DNA of 48,597 nt from Bacteroidales bacterium (GTDB lineage Bacteria > Bacteroidota > Bacteroidia > Bacteroidales > JAFGHD01). The notes beneath the pieces were generated by a model, which was not told where the DNA came from, ran no database searches, and saw only the letters and a program-made list of their open reading frames with translations. Numbering within the stretch: position 1 is the first letter of the stretch; every line of letters begins with the position of its first letter. A program made the translations under genes and the position numbers. Shown one piece after another: positions 1-8,655 of the stretch. The stretch covers positions 1 through 48,597 of the forward strand of contig JAFGHD010000006.1 in the NCBI GenBank assembly GCA_016939365.1. Direction: 5' to 3'.

Positions 1-30
1 AAACTTCTCCTCCCTTTTCTTTCCTTCGGA

Positions 31-60
31 AATAAAAAAACCAGCTGAACAGCTGGTTTT
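31..60 (-). terminator. Rho-independent terminator of ssrA
   Basis: A perfect stem AACCAGCTG/CAGCTGGTT (39-47 with 50-58, two-base loop) can be extended by A:T pairs. Read on the minus strand it is followed by a run of T (31-40). It lies about 16 bases past the tmRNA 3' end, as expected for the transcript's intrinsic terminator. Confidence 0.85.
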
Positions 61-75
61 CCCATCTCCACTTTG

Positions 76-473
76 TGGAGCTGGAGGGAGTCGAACCCTC
101 GTCCAAACAAGCAGCAGGTATGGTTTCTACATGCTTATTCTCTTATTGGTTGTCGGGTGATGAACGGGAAGAGACGCCCTCTTCATCACCTTAGCCTTTG
201 TTTCTTACCGTGCAATCAAGGCGCTTGCACGACCAGCCCGAAATTGCGATGCACCCCGTGAGTCAGGTTGGAATCAGGCAGGTCCGCCTGCGGGATGTCC
301 CGCCCTGACGATGCTGTCAGGGTAAAGCCACGATCTACTAAGCTTCGATCAGGCAGCGAGAGCGAGATTATAGTCGCCAATTGTGGTTCGGGAACAGTTG
401 TTGACGGGCCACATTCCCAGTGCCCGGCATGCTTGCATAACCACTGTCCTTGCTGTCAAAACCGGTCAGCCCC
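76..473 (-). ncRNA. ssrA: tmRNA (transfer-messenger RNA)
   Basis: Rescues stalled ribosomes by acting first as an alanyl-tRNA and then as an mRNA for a degradation tag. The minus strand starts GGGGCUG (473 downward) and ends CAGCUCC plus discriminator A at 76. These ends pair as a seven-base acceptor stem with one G:U. The T-arm reads GAGGGTTCGACTCCCTC. The 3' CCA is not encoded, because CAA follows. An open frame in the middle ends GDYNLALAA then stop, which has the usual hydrophobic LAA tail; the resume codon is inferred to be GGC. The central part (about 275-330) is rich in short palindromes expected to form pseudoknots, but part of it resembles a repeat at 39.8 kb. About 398 nt is normal for the phylum. 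The T-arm alone could be mistaken for a tRNA. Confidence 0.93.
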
Positions 474-498
474 ATGAATTGAAAGAACTTAAACGCCG

Positions 499-530
499 CA
501 AAGATACAAAAATTCTGCCAAAACGGCAAA
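499..530 (-). promoter_or_regulatory. ssrA promoter (-33 TTTG, -7 TATCTTTG)
   Basis: On the minus strand TTTG (530-527), a 20-base spacer and TATCTTTG (506-499) match the Bacteroidota sigma-ABfr consensus TTTG/TAnnTTTG. The -7 box ends 25 bases before the mature tmRNA 5' end, which implies a short 5' leader removed by RNase P. Confidence 0.75.
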
Positions 531-730
531 GAACAGGTGCGGTCTGGTGATATGAGTGCATAAATTTTTACAAAGTAACCATGATCACTAATCGGCCAAC
601 CCAAACCCGGGTCAACAGTTGGGTGACAGAATGGTTGATAAGTAACTTATTCCCACCAGGGATTGCATCCAGGCGGAAAACCCCGGCAAAACGATCACAA
701 GTCCCGTAACGACGAAATGTTGGTGTGGAT
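531..730. other. Spacer between ssrA promoter and the LVIVD gene
   Basis: About 200 bases between the ssrA promoter and the 3' end of the next minus-strand gene. An imperfect inverted repeat (CCCAA...TTGGG, about 600-625) is present but lacks a T-run, so I do not call a terminator. I see no coding signal. Confidence 0.5.
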
Positions 731-3049
731 CTAATCCCCCGTGACCACCACCTTCCGCGTCTGTACGATCTCACCAAACCGGATCCGGAGGAGATAGACG
801 CCGGGTCCGAGATCCCCGGGGTCCAGCGGGATCATGTGATGCCCGGGACCAATGGATCCTGAAGCGACAACGGATAGCAGCCGTCCTGAGATGTCGTACA
901 GCCGGAGCATCATCTCTCCCGGGCGGTCCGCCCGGAAGCTGATTTGGCCTTTGCCGGCCAGGGGATTGGGCATGACCTGCCACTCCGGACCGTTTAAACA
1001 GGCAGCTTCCTCTTCACCGGACAGGAGGTTGAACCGGTAGATGCCGAATCCCGCCGGGCCGTCGGCGACAAACACATGCCCTGCAGAGTAGGTCACGTTC
1101 ACGGCAAAGCATCCGGTCCGTTTGTAATAACCGGCAACAGATGGAGCATACGGGTCACTCACATCCACCACCGTGACACCTTCCAGGATGTAATTGGCGA
1201 CGAAGGCGAAGGGCCAGTGGAGGTCAACGGCCCAGGCGGCATCGCCCAGCGGGAAATAGCTCACCTGATAAGGATTGGACGGATCCGAGACATTCACTAT
1301 GGAAAATCCGCCTTCATTCCCGGCCACATAAGCCATCCCGTTGAAGACCTTGATGTCCCGGCCGTCGCCGTCCCAGTCCGTGAACCGGTTCAGGAAAACG
1401 GGTGCTGCGGGATCGGTGATATCGAACGTATAAATGCCACGGGTATCCTCAGCGGTGAATGGCCCATAGTCCAGGATGCAGAGGATACCATCTTCCACAT
1501 CCACGGCCTGGGCATAACAATATTCCTCGCCGGGCACGGCTCCGTTGACCCATCCCATCTCATGGGCCACCTGCACGGGAGCGGCGGGATTTTCAAAGTC
1601 GATGATCCGTATGCCGTCCCACCAGCAGGCCACCACTGCGTAATGGCCGGTAATATCCAGGTCGTTGGTCATCCAGGGGCATATGTAGTGGCTGATCTTG
1701 AACGGATGCGAAGGATCGGTGATGTCCATGAAGTTGACCCTGTTGGATGAGCCCATGCTTTCCGGGCAATACACGGCCACATCCCCCGACACCTTGACCA
1801 GGGCTCCCTGGGTTTCATCATATCCCACCTGGACGGGATGGGTCTTATCGGTGATGTCGAACACCCTGAAGCCGTTGCTGCCCAGGTAGGCATGATCACC
1901 GGATACGGCGATGTCCCATACGGATGAGGGCAGGGGACAGGTGTCGGCCTTCACCGGTTGCTGGGGATCGGTGATGTCCAGGAACAGACAGCCTTCGGTG
2001 CCTCCCGTGGAACAGGCTGCTTCGTTACTGCTGCAAATGAAGGTCTGGTATCCGGGGTAATCTCCGACATGTTCCGGAGCCGAAGGATCGCCCACATCCA
2101 CCATGTTGATCCCTCCCCCGGGGTTGGTCGTGGAATTGGCCACGCATGCCACCTGGCCGGAGAGGCTCAGGCGATAGGGAGTCCCATCCAGCGCAAGGAA
2201 TCCTGTCTGGGTGGCGGGGAGCTGGCTGAAGTCGAAGATCCGCAGGCCGAACGACGAGTTCAGGATATATGCCAGCGTACCTTTCACCTGGAGGGTGGTG
2301 GTGGGGGTGCCGATCGTAAAGGCCTGTGCGGGGCTGGTGCCGGATGAAATATCGATGGCAATGGTTCCTGAGTTGCCCGCGGCCAGGAACAGGGTATCCC
2401 CCTGGCAGAAGGAGCTCCACAGCAAAGCGGAAGTGAAGCTGAACGATCCGGCCGACCAGGGGTTTGATGGATCGCCCACGTGAAACACCTCCACACCATT
2501 GGTTACAGTGACCAGGTATGCATAATGGTGGTCATAGGTGCCGTCCCAGGTGACGAAGATACCGCCCCTCGGCAGGCCGTTGACGGGCGTGCGGCTCAGC
2601 CGCTTGGGCAAGGTCATATCTGAAAGGTCCCATATCTCCAGTCCTGAAAAATAGGCTGCGAGATACAAAAGCTTCGATTCGGGCTCGTAGTAGCATCCGT
2701 CAACCAAAGCCCTGGCACGGATCTCGGATATCTGCTCCGGCTGGTAAGGATCGGATGCATCGAAGACGAGAACCGCCGCTCCGCTGCCTACGAATACCGT
2801 ATCACCCGAAGGGCTGCAATGAATGGTATAGCTTTGACCCAGACCCCAGTTGCCGGTGAAGGTCATGTTGAGGGAGTCAAATTCCGGCAGGAGGATTCCC
2901 TTGCCGGCCGGATCGTGAGAGATCCCTTTTGAGACATCGGCTTCAGAGCCTGCAATGCATGGGCGGCTGGTGATCCTTTCTTCCTGTGCTGATGCCACCG
3001 TTATTGAAACGGTCAGGCAGAGCACGATGATGGAGCGGTGTGTTTTCAT
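731..3049 (-). CDS. LVIVD-repeat beta-propeller protein, T9SS cargo
   Basis: A 772-residue secreted protein. Residues 1-22 are a signal peptide ending in ASAQ. The body is a run of about ten LVIVD-type units with the recurring pattern (V/I)x(V/I)(V/F)D(V/I)(S/T)DPxxP, read as beta-propeller blades. The last ~80 residues have the T9SS type A sorting pattern: VMPNPLAGK, then LYDISGRLL, then GVYLLRI and a basic end. Such domains direct export across the outer membrane and cleavage by a PorU-type sortase. No catalytic motif is visible; a role in adhesion or surface binding is inference. The start is the ATG next to the signal peptide, 12 bases after the stop of the upstream response-regulator gene, so the two may share a transcript. 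Confidence 0.88.
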   Translation of the reverse strand: MKTHRSIIVLCLTVSITVASAQEERITSRPCIAGSEADVSKGISHDPAGKGILLPEFDSLNMTFTGNWGLGQSYTIHCSPSGDTVFVGSGAAVLVFDASDPYQPEQISEIRARALVDGCYYEPESKLLYLAAYFSGLEIWDLSDMTLPKRLSRTPVNGLPRGGIFVTWDGTYDHHYAYLVTVTNGVEVFHVGDPSNPWSAGSFSFTSALLWSSFCQGDTLFLAAGNSGTIAIDISSGTSPAQAFTIGTPTTTLQVKGTLAYILNSSFGLRIFDFSQLPATQTGFLALDGTPYRLSLSGQVACVANSTTNPGGGINMVDVGDPSAPEHVGDYPGYQTFICSSNEAACSTGGTEGCLFLDITDPQQPVKADTCPLPSSVWDIAVSGDHAYLGSNGFRVFDITDKTHPVQVGYDETQGALVKVSGDVAVYCPESMGSSNRVNFMDITDPSHPFKISHYICPWMTNDLDITGHYAVVACWWDGIRIIDFENPAAPVQVAHEMGWVNGAVPGEEYCYAQAVDVEDGILCILDYGPFTAEDTRGIYTFDITDPAAPVFLNRFTDWDGDGRDIKVFNGMAYVAGNEGGFSIVNVSDPSNPYQVSYFPLGDAAWAVDLHWPFAFVANYILEGVTVVDVSDPYAPSVAGYYKRTGCFAVNVTYSAGHVFVADGPAGFGIYRFNLLSGEEEAACLNGPEWQVMPNPLAGKGQISFRADRPGEMMLRLYDISGRLLSVVASGSIGPGHHMIPLDPGDLGPGVYLLRIRFGEIVQTRKVVVTGD

Positions 3050-3061
3050 GGGGATGATGAT

Positions 3062-4231
3062 TCATATATTGAGTGGCTGGGCGAACCTCTTCACATCTTC
3101 CGCCTTCACGGTTCCGTCGCACAGGATCGCCAGGCGCTCGATCACGTTCCGGAGTTCACGGATATTCCCGGTCCAGCTCATTTCCTGCAGCCTGAGGATG
3201 GCATCTTCTTCCATCTCCATGACAGGTCTTCCGTTGGCGGCGCAGACCTGGTTCATGAAATGCCTGGCCAGAAGGGGTATGTCTTCCTTCCTTTCCCGGA
3301 GTGCCGGGACATGAATGATGATCACGCTGAGACGGTGGTAGAGGTCCTCACGGAATTTTTCCCTGCGGATCTCTTCGGTCATGTTTTTGTTGGTGGCCGC
3401 TATGATCCGGACATCAACCGTGATCTCCTTCTCCCCGCCCACACGTGTAATCTTGTTCTCCTGCAGTGCCCGGAGCACCTTGGCCTGGGCCGAAAGGCTC
3501 ATGTCGCCGATCTCGTCAAGGAACAGTGTTCCGCCATGGGCCTGCTCGAAGTCGCCTTTCCTTTGCTTGATGGCCGAGGTGAACGAGCCCTTTTCATGGC
3601 CGAAGAGTTGGCTCTCGATCAACTCGGAAGGTATCGCGGCACAGTTCACCTCAACGAAAGGGGCATGTGAACGATGGCTCTGCTCATGGATCTGGCGGGC
3701 TACCAACTCCTTCCCCGTTCCGTTCTCCCCGGTGATCAGCACCCTGGCATCGGTCGGCGCCACCCGGCCGATCATATCCCTGATAAATTTCAGCGCGGAT
3801 GATTCCCCCACCATTTCCCAGTTCACGCTCACCTGTTTTCTCAGCCGCAGGGTCTCGGTGATCAGCCGGGATTTATCCATGGCATTGCGCAGGGTGACCA
3901 GCAAACGGTTCAGGTCGAGCGGCTTGGAGATATAATCGTATGCTCCTTTTTTGATCGCTTCCACCGCCGTCTCGATCGTTCCATGCCCCGAGATCATAAT
4001 GATGGGTGCCTCGGTAACGGGAATAGCCTTTTCCAGTAACTCAATGCCATCCATCTCAGGCATCTTGATATCGCACAGGATGGCATCATAAAGCCTGTTG
4101 TGGATCAGTTCCAAAGCTTCAGGGCCATTCTCCGCCTCGTCTACTTTATATTTCTCATACTCCAGTATATCCCGGAGCGTATTCCTGATGCTGCGCTCAT
4201 CATCGATCACCAGAATGGTTGCCATGGCCAT
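3062..4231 (-). CDS. Sigma-54-type response regulator lacking a DNA-binding domain
   Basis: A 389-residue NtrC-like regulator. Residues 4-118 are a receiver domain (DD at 10-11, phospho-acceptor D54 in LCDIKMPEMDG, K103). Residues ~139-365 are an AAA+ domain with Walker A GENGTGKE (168-175), Walker B GGTLFLDEIGD and the FREDLYHRL sensor/arginine-finger region. The sigma-54 contact loop, normally GAFTGA, reads GSFTSA (215-220). The protein stops ~25 residues after the AAA+ lid, with no Fis-type helix-turn-helix, and is ~70-80 residues shorter than NtrC. It may therefore work without its own DNA site or through another protein. No histidine kinase lies in the window. Start: the first ATG, with a second ATG two codons later; they cannot be separated by eye. 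Confidence 0.9.
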   Translation of the reverse strand: MAMATILVIDDERSIRNTLRDILEYEKYKVDEAENGPEALELIHNRLYDAILCDIKMPEMDGIELLEKAIPVTEAPIIMISGHGTIETAVEAIKKGAYDYISKPLDLNRLLVTLRNAMDKSRLITETLRLRKQVSVNWEMVGESSALKFIRDMIGRVAPTDARVLITGENGTGKELVARQIHEQSHRSHAPFVEVNCAAIPSELIESQLFGHEKGSFTSAIKQRKGDFEQAHGGTLFLDEIGDMSLSAQAKVLRALQENKITRVGGEKEITVDVRIIAATNKNMTEEIRREKFREDLYHRLSVIIIHVPALRERKEDIPLLARHFMNQVCAANGRPVMEMEEDAILRLQEMSWTGNIRELRNVIERLAILCDGTVKAEDVKRFAQPLNI

Positions 4232-4376
4232 TACAAGATTTATTCGGTCATCAATATCAGGTTCAGACAGTGATGTTTTCCTTCTTCCTGTGTTCCTGCC
4301 TGCTAAATTAGTGGTTAATTACGGAAACGCAGCCGCAGGAGATCCATTCTCTTCATCTGTTTTCATCTGTTTGTCA

Positions 4377-4384
4377 TATCTTTG
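4377..4384 (+). promoter_or_regulatory. -7 promoter box TATCTTTG upstream of lolD-like gene
   Basis: TATCTTTG matches TAnnTTTG exactly and lies 17 bases before the ATG at 4402. T-rich sequence precedes it, but I see no TTTG at the ideal distance, so the -33 element is weak. It would drive the ATPase gene and the repeat-protein gene together. The spacer 4232-4401 separates divergent genes. Confidence 0.6.
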
Positions 4385-4401
4385 CAGGGGAATAACGAAC
4401 C

Positions 4402-5085
4402 ATGATCAGGGCGGAAAATATACACAGGTCATTTGGTGAGCTTGAGGTGCTTAAAGGGATCGATCTGGAGATCCCGGAGGGAGAGATCGTCTCGCTGGTA
4501 GGGGCTTCAGGAGCAGGTAAAACCACACTGCTGCATATCCTCGGCACTCTGGACAAACCGGACCGGGGCCGGGTGTTTATCAACGGCGGGGATGTTTCCG
4601 CATTGGGAGAAAAAAGGCTGGCTGCTTTCAGGAACAGACACATCGGATTTATTTTTCAGTTCCATCACCTGCTGCCGGAATTCACTGCCCTTGAGAATGT
4701 TTTCATTCCCGCCCTGATCGCAGGGCAGTCGAGGTCTGTGGCTGAGAAGAGGGCAGAGGAGCTTCTGGAGATCATGGATCTGGCAGACCGGAGCCATCAT
4801 AAACCCGCAGAGCTTTCAGGGGGTGAGCAGCAAAGGGTGGCGGTGGCCCGTGCTCTGGTCAATGAACCCTCTGTCATCCTGGCCGATGAGCCTTCCGGGA
4901 ACCTGGACTCTGCCTCCGCATTGGAGCTGCATAAGCTGTTCTTCAGGCTCAGGGAGCAGTTCAGGCAAACCTATATGATCGTCACCCATAATACAGGCCT
5001 GGCCGGCATGGCCGACCGGAAGCTGACCATACGCGATGGAGTCATCGAAAAACAAGATATACTAACCGGTTCCGGTGTCCGTTAA
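4402..5085 (+). CDS. lolD: ABC transporter ATP-binding protein, LolD/MacB type
   Basis: A 227-residue cytoplasmic ATPase of the LolCDE/MacB-like group, which powers lipoprotein release from the inner membrane or related mechanotransmission. Visible motifs: Walker A GASGAGKT (~residues 34-41), Q-loop in [18 protein letters not shown], signature LSGGEQQR, Walker [13 protein letters not shown] and the H-loop in [24 protein letters not shown] is characteristic of LolD. The usual LolC/LolE permease is not adjacent; the next gene, 35 bases downstream, encodes an exported repeat protein. FtsE is the main alternative, but FtsX is absent too and the Q-loop context fits LolD better. The permease is probably elsewhere in the genome. 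Confidence 0.88.
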   Translation: MIRAENIHRSFGELEVLKGIDLEIPEGEIVSLVGASGAGKTTLLHILGTLDKPDRGRVFINGGDVSALGEKRLAAFRNRHIGFIFQFHHLLPEFTALENVFIPALIAGQSRSVAEKRAEELLEIMDLADRSHHKPAELSGGEQQRVAVARALVNEPSVILADEPSGNLDSASALELHKLFFRLREQFRQTYMIVTHNTGLAGMADRKLTIRDGVIEKQDILTGSGVR

Positions 5086-5120
5086 TATCCATTATATCTA
5101 ATGAAAACTCCGTTTTCCCG

Positions 5121-8100
5121 ATGAATAAAATCCCCCGTTTCTTCATTTGCCTGACTCTTTCGTTGCTTCCTGCGCTGTTATCACCGCTCAGGGCCCAGTC
5201 CAACGGCGAGGACCCTTACCACGAAACCATCGCTTCAGCGGACAAATACTTTTCTGAGCAGGATTATATCAATGCCAAGGCCTCATACGAGTATGCATCG
5301 AAACTCAGGCCTGATGAAGAATACCCGAGGGAGAGGCTGAGGGAGACCATCGGGTTGCTCCGCAGCCGGATGGTGACTGTTGAACAGTACCAGAGTGTCA
5401 TCTCCGAAGCAGATAAAGCCTTCATCTCCGGCTCCCTTGATGCAGCCGTTCGCCTTTACGCCGACGCAGGCAGTATCCTCCCCGGCGAATCCTATCCCGC
5501 TGAAAGGATCGCCGAGATCACCCGGATCAGGGAAAAGGAACAGGACGAACAGGAAGGATACCGGTCTGCCGTGGAATCCGGCGACCGGTTTTTTGAAGCC
5601 AGGGAATACAAGGCCGCGCTTGAGGAATACAGAAAGGCCAGCCTGATCTACCCCGGGGAAGCTTATCCCCTTGACCGGATCGTTCAGATTGAGGATATCA
5701 TCCTGAGACTCCGGGATGCACGGCAATCATATGATGAGTCCATTGCATCCGCTGACAGGCTATTCAACCTCAAGTATTATGCAGAGGCGAAAAAGGAATA
5801 CGAGAAAGCCCGTGAGGTGATGCCCGGGGAGTCTTACCCTGAAAGCCGGATCAGCGAGATCGGCCGGATCCTGCAGAAGAAGGATCTGTATGATGCCCTT
5901 GTGGCGGAGGGTGACGATCTGTATGTTGCACGTGCTTTCGAACAGGCCAAGGCGAAGTACCAGGAAGCCCTCAGCATCTTCCCCGATGAGTCGTATCCCG
6001 AAGGCATGATCGACAAGATCAACCAGTCTTTCCGTGAGGAACGGGACCGCGAACAGCTCTACTCGGCTGCAATAGCCGATGCAGACCGCTTTTTCAGCCA
6101 GGAGGACTATTCCAATGCACGAAAGGAATATGAAAATGCCCTTTCCATAAAACCCGGTGAATCATACCCCGCCGGAAAAATCGAAGAGATCGATGAACGG
6201 ATCGCTGCCTCCCTCAGGATGAACCAGGAATATCAGCAGGCGGTAACAAACGGAGAGGGATACTTCAGGGAAGGATCTTTGCCGCAGGCGCTGGCAGAAT
6301 TCAAAAAAGCCTCAGAACTCAAACCTTCAGAGACCTATCCGCGCGACAGGATGGAGGAGATCAGCGGTATGCTGGCCGTCGGGAAGCAGCGCCAGGATGT
6401 CTACCAGACCGCCATCTCTGAAGGGGACAGGCTTTTCAGCAGTCAGGATTATGCCGGTGCTGCACAACGTTATAACGAAGCGCTGGCCGTCTTCCCTCAG
6501 GAAAATTATCCTGCAGGGAAGATCGCTGAGATCGAAATGTTACTGAAGGCCGGCAGGGAAAACCAACAGAAGTATGAAGCACTGATCGGTGAAGCAGACA
6601 ATATGTTTAAAAAAGGGAGCTGGGAGCAGGCCAGGGAGAAATATCTGCAGGCTTCGGGCATTATACCCGGCGAGACTTACCCTGCTGAACAGATCAGCCG
6701 GATTGACCAGCTGATCATCGAGCAGCGGAACCTTGAAGAGAACCAAAAGCCTTATGAAAAAGCCATGGCGGAAGCCGAAAAGCTCATCCAGAAAGAGCTT
6801 TGGCCGGATGCCCGGATCAGGTTGGAGCAGGCCCTGACCTTCATTCCCGGCGATGCCGCTGCTGCTGCGAAGCTGGACGAGGTGGAGCGGGTCATCTCAG
6901 AGCAGCAGCTTCAGCAGGAATCGTATGATCAGATCATCGCTTATGCCGACAAGCTTTTTGCAGAGAAAAAATATGAGGAGGCCAGAATCCAGTATCAGAA
7001 AGCCCTGACCATCAAACCCGGGGAATCCCATCCTTCGGAAAGGATCAGGGAGATCAACCGGATCATCGAAAACCAGCGCCTTTCCCTGAATCTATACAAC
7101 CAGGCCATTGCAGAGGCTGACCGGTTCCTGGAACAGAAGAATTACAAAAGTGCAATACAGGCTTATCAGAATGCAGGCAACCTGATGCCGACAGAGCAAT
7201 ACCCCAGGCAGAAGATATTCGAGATCAACAAGATGATGGATGAGCAGAAGGCCCTGGATGATCAGTACAGGGCGGCTGTGGCGGATGGTGACAAGCTTTA
7301 CGGCCAGAGTTATTATGAGCAGGCCCGCTTACGCTACCAGGATGCGCTGGATCTCAAACCCGGTGAGGGCTATCCTGCCGGCAGGATCGCAGAGATCGAC
7401 GGCATCCTCACCGCCAGGGCTGAACAGGACAACGCATTCAATGGTGCCATCAGTGAAGCGGATCAGCTTTTCAATGTACAGAAATACGAGGAAGCCAGAA
7501 TGGCCTATCTGAAAGCCGGCAACCTGAAACCCGGGGAACCTTATCCCCAGGAGCGAATCCGCGAGATTGACCTTTTGATCCGTCAGCATGAAGAACGGAT
7601 GCAGTCGTTCAACAAGCTGATTGCATCCGGCGACAATGCCTTTCAGATGAAGTCATGGGAAGATGCCCGTTCCAGCTATGAAAAGGCACTTGAGTTGATC
7701 CCTGGTGAAGACTATCCCCGTCAGAAACTCCTGGAAATTGATGCGATCCTGCTCTCGGAGAAGGATGCCACCGAACAGGCCTATAATTCTGCGATCACAC
7801 AGGGGGATATTCATATGGCCAATGCGGAATATGAGCCGGCCCGGAAGCAGTACCAGGAGGCATTGAATATCAAGCCGGGGGAGAGCTATCCGAAGGAGAA
7901 AATGGCTGAGATCGACGGATTGGTAGCAGACCTGAAAACACGGCAAGCCAACTATTCGAGGATCATTGGCGATGGCGATACCCGTTTCAGGGCCCGGGAC
8001 TTTCAGGAAGCCAAAGCAAAATATTCCGAGGCAGCTGCCCTGATGCCCGGTGAGGAGTATCCCAGGTCCCGCATTGAGGAGATCAACCGGATATTCCAGG

Positions 8101-8627
8101 AGGAGCAGAAGCAGGTGCGTGGGGCGTATGACCGGGCCATCGCCGATGCAGACAAATTCTTCATGTCAGGAATATATGATCAGGCCATTGATTCATATCG
8201 CGAAGCGCAAAACATCATCCCCACCGAGACCTATCCGGCTGAGATGATCGGCAAGATATACCGGATCATGGAAGAGAATGCCGTTCGTGATCTCCTGGAC
8301 ACACCGCTGTCACTGCAGGATCTTGAAGAAAAAAGATTCCCTTTCGAGCCGGTGAGTATTGCCGACAGAAAAAGCAATTATGTGTACCTGCGGATCCGGA
8401 ACGCCGGCCAGGTTGAATTTAAGGTGCTGCTGAATTACGGACGTGACGGATCAAAGAACGGTGGTGTGATCATCAAGGTGCCTCCCGGTGAGGGAGAAAA
8501 TGAATACATTGTCCGTGTCGGGCAGCAGTACAAATGGTTCACCGAGGACAACAACTGGGTAGGTCTGATCCCGGAAGGAGGCAGTGTGGAGATTACCAAG
8601 GTGAAGATCTCGCGCAGCGGCCAATAA
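5121..8627 (+). CDS. Exported protein with 18 TPR-like tandem repeats and a C-terminal beta domain
   Basis: An 1168-residue protein. Residues 1-25 are a signal peptide (MNKIPRFFICL...SPLRAQ). Residues ~31-1054 are 18 consecutive ~57-residue units with consensus YxxAIxxADxxFxxxxYxxAxxxYxxALxIxPGExYPxxxIxEIDxxI, a two-helix TPR-like pattern plus a linking helix. Unit 10 is degenerate: its PGDAAAAAK replaces PGESYP. Residues 1055-1168 are a different, beta-rich domain with NYVYLRIRNAG, KVLLNYGRDG and YKWFTEDNNWVGLIPEGG that I cannot assign. The solenoid should be an elongated periplasmic or surface scaffold; function unknown. There is no T9SS sorting domain and no lipobox. The gene follows the LolD-like ATPase by 35 bases and is likely co-transcribed with it. 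Confidence 0.88.
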   Translation: MNKIPRFFICLTLSLLPALLSPLRAQSNGEDPYHETIASADKYFSEQDYINAKASYEYASKLRPDEEYPRERLRETIGLLRSRMVTVEQYQSVISEADKAFISGSLDAAVRLYADAGSILPGESYPAERIAEITRIREKEQDEQEGYRSAVESGDRFFEAREYKAALEEYRKASLIYPGEAYPLDRIVQIEDIILRLRDARQSYDESIASADRLFNLKYYAEAKKEYEKAREVMPGESYPESRISEIGRILQKKDLYDALVAEGDDLYVARAFEQAKAKYQEALSIFPDESYPEGMIDKINQSFREERDREQLYSAAIADADRFFSQEDYSNARKEYENALSIKPGESYPAGKIEEIDERIAASLRMNQEYQQAVTNGEGYFREGSLPQALAEFKKASELKPSETYPRDRMEEISGMLAVGKQRQDVYQTAISEGDRLFSSQDYAGAAQRYNEALAVFPQENYPAGKIAEIEMLLKAGRENQQKYEALIGEADNMFKKGSWEQAREKYLQASGIIPGETYPAEQISRIDQLIIEQRNLEENQKPYEKAMAEAEKLIQKELWPDARIRLEQALTFIPGDAAAAAKLDEVERVISEQQLQQESYDQIIAYADKLFAEKKYEEARIQYQKALTIKPGESHPSERIREINRIIENQRLSLNLYNQAIAEADRFLEQKNYKSAIQAYQNAGNLMPTEQYPRQKIFEINKMMDEQKALDDQYRAAVADGDKLYGQSYYEQARLRYQDALDLKPGEGYPAGRIAEIDGILTARAEQDNAFNGAISEADQLFNVQKYEEARMAYLKAGNLKPGEPYPQERIREIDLLIRQHEERMQSFNKLIASGDNAFQMKSWEDARSSYEKALELIPGEDYPRQKLLEIDAILLSEKDATEQAYNSAITQGDIHMANAEYEPARKQYQEALNIKPGESYPKEKMAEIDGLVADLKTRQANYSRIIGDGDTRFRARDFQEAKAKYSEAAALMPGEEYPRSRIEEINRIFQEEQKQVRGAYDRAIADADKFFMSGIYDQAIDSYREAQNIIPTETYPAEMIGKIYRIMEENAVRDLLDTPLSLQDLEEKRFPFEPVSIADRKSNYVYLRIRNAGQVEFKVLLNYGRDGSKNGGVIIKVPPGEGENEYIVRVGQQYKWFTEDNNWVGLIPEGGSVEITKVKISRSGQ
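5211..8282 (+). repeat. 18 tandem in-frame repeats of about 171 bp
   Basis: Each unit contains a PxExYP turn, for example PDEEYP, PGESYP, PSETYP, PQENYP, PTEQYP. There are 18 such turns, counting the degenerate PGDAAA at the tenth. (1054-30)/18 gives about 57 residues per unit. The DNA copies have diverged clearly, so the array is old rather than a recent slippage expansion. Confidence 0.85.
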
Positions 8628-8655
8628 GTATCTATTGATGCAGTCCCGGAAGGGA

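Noticed and set aside
76-110. tRNA-like T-arm and acceptor stem
   Set aside because: The matching 5' acceptor strand is ~390 bases away with an mRNA-like middle, so this is the tmRNA end, not a tRNA.
1076-1750. Long open frame (224 codons) on the plus strand
   Set aside because: It is antisense to the LVIVD propeller gene, has no family motifs, and is explained by high GC in the third positions of the real gene.
3038-3935. Two long plus-strand frames opposite the response regulator
   Set aside because: The minus strand has clear receiver and AAA+ motifs; the opposite frames have none.
4402-5085. FtsE of the division complex
   Set aside because: No ftsX follows and the Q-loop context [13 protein letters not shown] is LolD-like.
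5211-8282. CRISPR or non-coding tandem array
   Set aside because: The repeats are in frame, translated, ~171 bp and diverged at the DNA level.
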